Below, in pieces: positions 63,001-64,000 of a stretch of DNA of 64,000 nucleotides (its first letter is position 1; each line of letters begins with the position of its first letter). The notes beneath the pieces were generated by a model. The model had not been told where the DNA came from. It ran no database searches and worked only from the letters and a program-made list of their open reading frames with translations. The position numbers and the translations under genes are program-made. This DNA comes from Candidatus Promineifilum breve (GTDB lineage: Bacteria > Chloroflexota > Anaerolineae > Promineifilales > Promineifilaceae). Location: assembly GCF_900066015.1 (NCBI RefSeq), contig NZ_LN890655.1, forward strand, positions 620,001 to 684,000, read 5' to 3'.

Positions 63001-63242
63001 GGCTGATCTGGGAAGCGGGCCGGGCCACCCTGGGGGCTATTCGTCGCGCCGACGCGACGTGGTTGCCGGTGGCGGCGGGCATCGGCGGGCTGCTGGCGGC
63101 CATGTTGGCCCACGGCCTGGTCGACCATAGCTTTTTCCTGGTCGATCTGGCGTTTGTTTTCTTCCTGGCCTTGGGCGCGGCCGTCTGGCTGGGCGAACCA
63201 ACGGCCGTCAGCCGAGCAGAATTCGCTCCTCCGGAACGGTGA
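60093..63242 (+). CDS. Glycoside-hydrolase-like / O-antigen ligase fusion
   Basis: A 1049-residue protein. One N-terminal helix (about 20-42) precedes an outer domain (60-400) that is a clan-A TIM-barrel glycosidase-like fold: YIIWDEPNL with acid/base Glu167 is present, but the usual nucleophile Glu of W-TE-GW is Asn288 (AIWAGNWGW). A beta domain (about 405-515) resembling a carbohydrate-binding module follows. Residues about 530-1035 have more than ten helices with the O-antigen ligase/Wzy_C motif (GVGLDNF, HPHNVILDFATRLGLLGL). It may attach or process surface glycans. The ATG overlaps the preceding TGA. Confidence 0.8.
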   Translation: MIPSDSGTTRHNTFASAAKWRAISLICLAVAALALLASGALAARDAYLTRGIPNGLPEPIPQGGARLGVNVALERYDDELPAVLAEIGRNRVTYVKQSFYFSEAFDWAAADRLIDATTAAGLTLVPLLDGDPATGFAPPAPAAYAAWAGAFAGRYGDNLSHYIIWDEPNLAGHWGGNGVNPSDYAALLSAAAAAIRAADPDAVIVAGPLAPTTETGPQNMAEPLFLAALYEAGAAAAFDVVAAKPYGFDDGPEDRTVDIDHLNFSRPILLREVMLAHGDGHKAIWAGNWGWNSLPPGWTGQPSIWGQTTEAGQAERSVAALERARREWPWMGLMFLENWEPGGASDDPRWGFSIAGRPTADALAAYVAAQPPDVAMPGFRPAEPADPAQQFSGAWEFSPEFGADIGQSGDTARFNFWGTAVGVRVRRADFRARLYATVDGQPANALPRDENGAMLILTAPNPAEDVIAMEVIARDLPPGPHVLELTAARGWDQWALNGFSAGYRPEGVARPWPRPALGVLALASLVAAWWAGRRAAWGAAGRSLARAYERLSDRAQLGLTALAAALAGLTGWLTWGQDALGLYRRLGDGGQLAATAAAATVFYVTPSFILFSLALLALFVLLVMRPAWGLALIALTIPFYVPPLPKAILGYRFSPVEIFTWVTAAAWLARSALDAGLPPRRWALARPRLARADVAVLAFTLIATLSLLFTERRDVALSEWRVVILEPVLFYLLLRASRPSAKEWWVILDAFVLSGLLVAGYGLWQYATGQNLITAEGGLMRLRSIYGSPNNVALYLDRLLPLLLAMALLGKQAIHGRRRLIYTVALLPIGLTILLTFSKGALFLGVPAAVVVVFWVWQRRAGRRAWPWVVAAALAGLAAIIIAGRIPALAARLDLFGTTGVFRLNLWRAAVNMIRDHPWFGVGLDNFLYAYRGRYILDAAWQEPNLSHPHNVILDFATRLGLLGLVAGGWLIWEAGRATLGAIRRADATWLPVAAGIGGLLAAMLAHGLVDHSFFLVDLAFVFFLALGAAVWLGEPTAVSRAEFAPPER

Positions 63243-64000
63243 CCGCCGCCGGAACCAGCGGCCGGGCCAGGGCAACGATGATGGTCAGCGTGCCGACGCG
63301 GCCGAAGAACATCAGCCCGGCAATGAGCAACTGCCCAAATAAATCCAGACGCGGCGTCAGCCCCAACGAAAAGCCGCAGGTGGCAAAGGCCGATATCGCT
63401 TCGATCAACGCCGCGATCAAGGTGACATTTTCCTGGGTATAGAGCAATAGCCAGGTGACGACAATGATAGCCGCCGACGCCGCCGTCAAGATGGCCGTGG
63501 CCTTGAATAACAGCTCCATCGGCAGCGCCCGCCGGCCGACGACGATGGCGCTCCGGCCGCGCGCGAAATTCCAGAGGGCCAACACCAGGATGGCGAAGGT
63601 GCTGGTGGTGATGCCGCCGCCCGTGGAAGCCGGCGACGCGCCGATGAACATCAGGATCATCAGCAGAAAACCGTTGCCCGGCTCCAACTGGCTAAAATTG
63701 GCCGAAACCACAAAGCCGCTGGTACGGCTGGCGACGGAGTGGAAGAAAGACAGAAGGAGCAAACGCGGCACGCTCTCGCTGGCGAAGACGTTACGATAGC
63801 GATACTCCATCAGAAAAAACAGCAGCGTGCCGGCCACGATGAGCACGGCGGCCGTCGTCAAGGTGATCCGCGTATGCAGCGACAGCCGGCGCGTCCGTCG
63901 ATAGCGCAACAGATCGCTGATGACCGGGATGCCGATTCCGCCCAGGAAGATCAGAGCCGACAGGGTCAGCAGGGTCACCGTATCGGTTGGAAAGCCGGCC
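63208..64000 (-). CDS. TrkH/KtrB-type potassium uptake membrane subunit, N-terminus cut by window edge
   Basis: The open frame runs past the window end (AGFPTDTVTLLTLSALIFLGG). The visible 264 residues include pore-helix motifs SVASRTSGFVV, MILMFIGASPASTGGGITTST and SAFATCGFSLGLTP, followed by MFFGRVGTLTI. These are the repeats of the TrkH/KtrB K+ channel-like subunit, which works with a TrkA/KtrA ring. Its 3' end overlaps the 3' end of the convergent fusion gene by 35 bases. Confidence 0.92.
   Translation of the reverse strand, partial: AGFPTDTVTLLTLSALIFLGGIGIPVISDLLRYRRTRRLSLHTRITLTTAAVLIVAGTLLFFLMEYRYRNVFASESVPRLLLLSFFHSVASRTSGFVVSANFSQLEPGNGFLLMILMFIGASPASTGGGITTSTFAILVLALWNFARGRSAIVVGRRALPMELLFKATAILTAASAAIIVVTWLLLYTQENVTLIAALIEAISAFATCGFSLGLTPRLDLFGQLLIAGLMFFGRVGTLTIIVALARPLVPAAVTVPEERILLG

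Overview
This is a GC-rich, gene-dense stretch of bacterial chromosome. The gene content best fits a Chloroflexota bacterium, probably of the Anaerolineae/Promineifilum type. That placement is inferred from the mix of genes: a eukaryote-type UDP-glucose pyrophosphorylase, a fused NuoCD, an R3H-AAA ATPase, a YaaT/PSP1 protein and a MoxR-DUF58-DUF4129 operon. There is no rRNA gene to confirm it and no database search was possible. Nothing looks like a prophage, plasmid or large island. The only intact mobile element is one IS982-family insertion sequence.

Layout. 1-5.7 kb: end of a family-2 glycosyltransferase gene, surE, a small membrane protein, a polar amino-acid ABC transporter (ATPase, permease, lipoprotein receptor) and guanylate kinase. 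5.7-9.6 kb: FmdB-type zinc ribbon protein, then a minus-strand group of thymidylate kinase, R3H-AAA ATPase and an acetyltransferase-like protein. 9.7-13.2 kb: complete sdhCDAB operon (succinate dehydrogenase), closed by a bidirectional terminator. 13.3-19.0 kb: minus-strand run of site-2 protease, HEAT-repeat protein, auxin-efflux-type carrier, a degenerate peptidase-MA-like protein and UGPase. 19.1-20.0 kb: IS982 element. 20.1-22.5 kb: glmS preceded by a strong promoter and a recognisable glmS self-cleaving ribozyme whose P1 hairpin is filled with a heptanucleotide repeat.

22.6-33 kb: PHP phosphatase, short-chain dehydrogenase, RNase II-type nuclease, DrrAB-type ABC exporter, histidine phosphatase, murJ, recA (with LexA-box-like palindromes) and a two-S1-domain RNA-binding protein. 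33-37 kb: moeA, HD hydrolase, yaaT and an Mrp/NBP35 ATPase. 37-41 kb: iscX, nuoB, nuoCD and nuoI, a fragment of complex I placed with Fe-S assembly genes. 41-46 kb: DUF3524 (queuosine-tRNA mannosyltransferase-like) glycosyltransferase, two small-molecule-type methyltransferases and an orphan zinc-ribbon DNA methylase. 46-50 kb: MoxR/DUF58/DUF4129 operon. 50-57 kb: fused glutamate formimidoyltransferase-cyclodeaminase, M23 lipoprotein, DUF1461 protein, membrane spermidine-synthase-like protein, GT39-like protein and ribosomal protein L25. 58-64 kb: DUF2267 protein, a DUF348-G5-beta-propeller lipoprotein, a glycosidase-like/O-antigen-ligase fusion and the end of a TrkH/KtrB potassium transporter.

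Functionally the window links respiration (SDH, complex I part), cell-envelope precursor supply and polymer assembly (glmS, UGPase, murJ, several glycosyltransferases, O-antigen-ligase fusion), nucleotide metabolism (gmk, tmk, surE) and DNA repair (recA). Many genes overlap by ATGA/TTGA, indicating translational coupling. The most unusual signals lie between genes: two families of short repeats (tandem heptamers, and long hairpins built from a short tandem motif of about 9-10 nt) occupy gene leaders and convergent gaps, and one heptamer array sits inside the glmS ribozyme.
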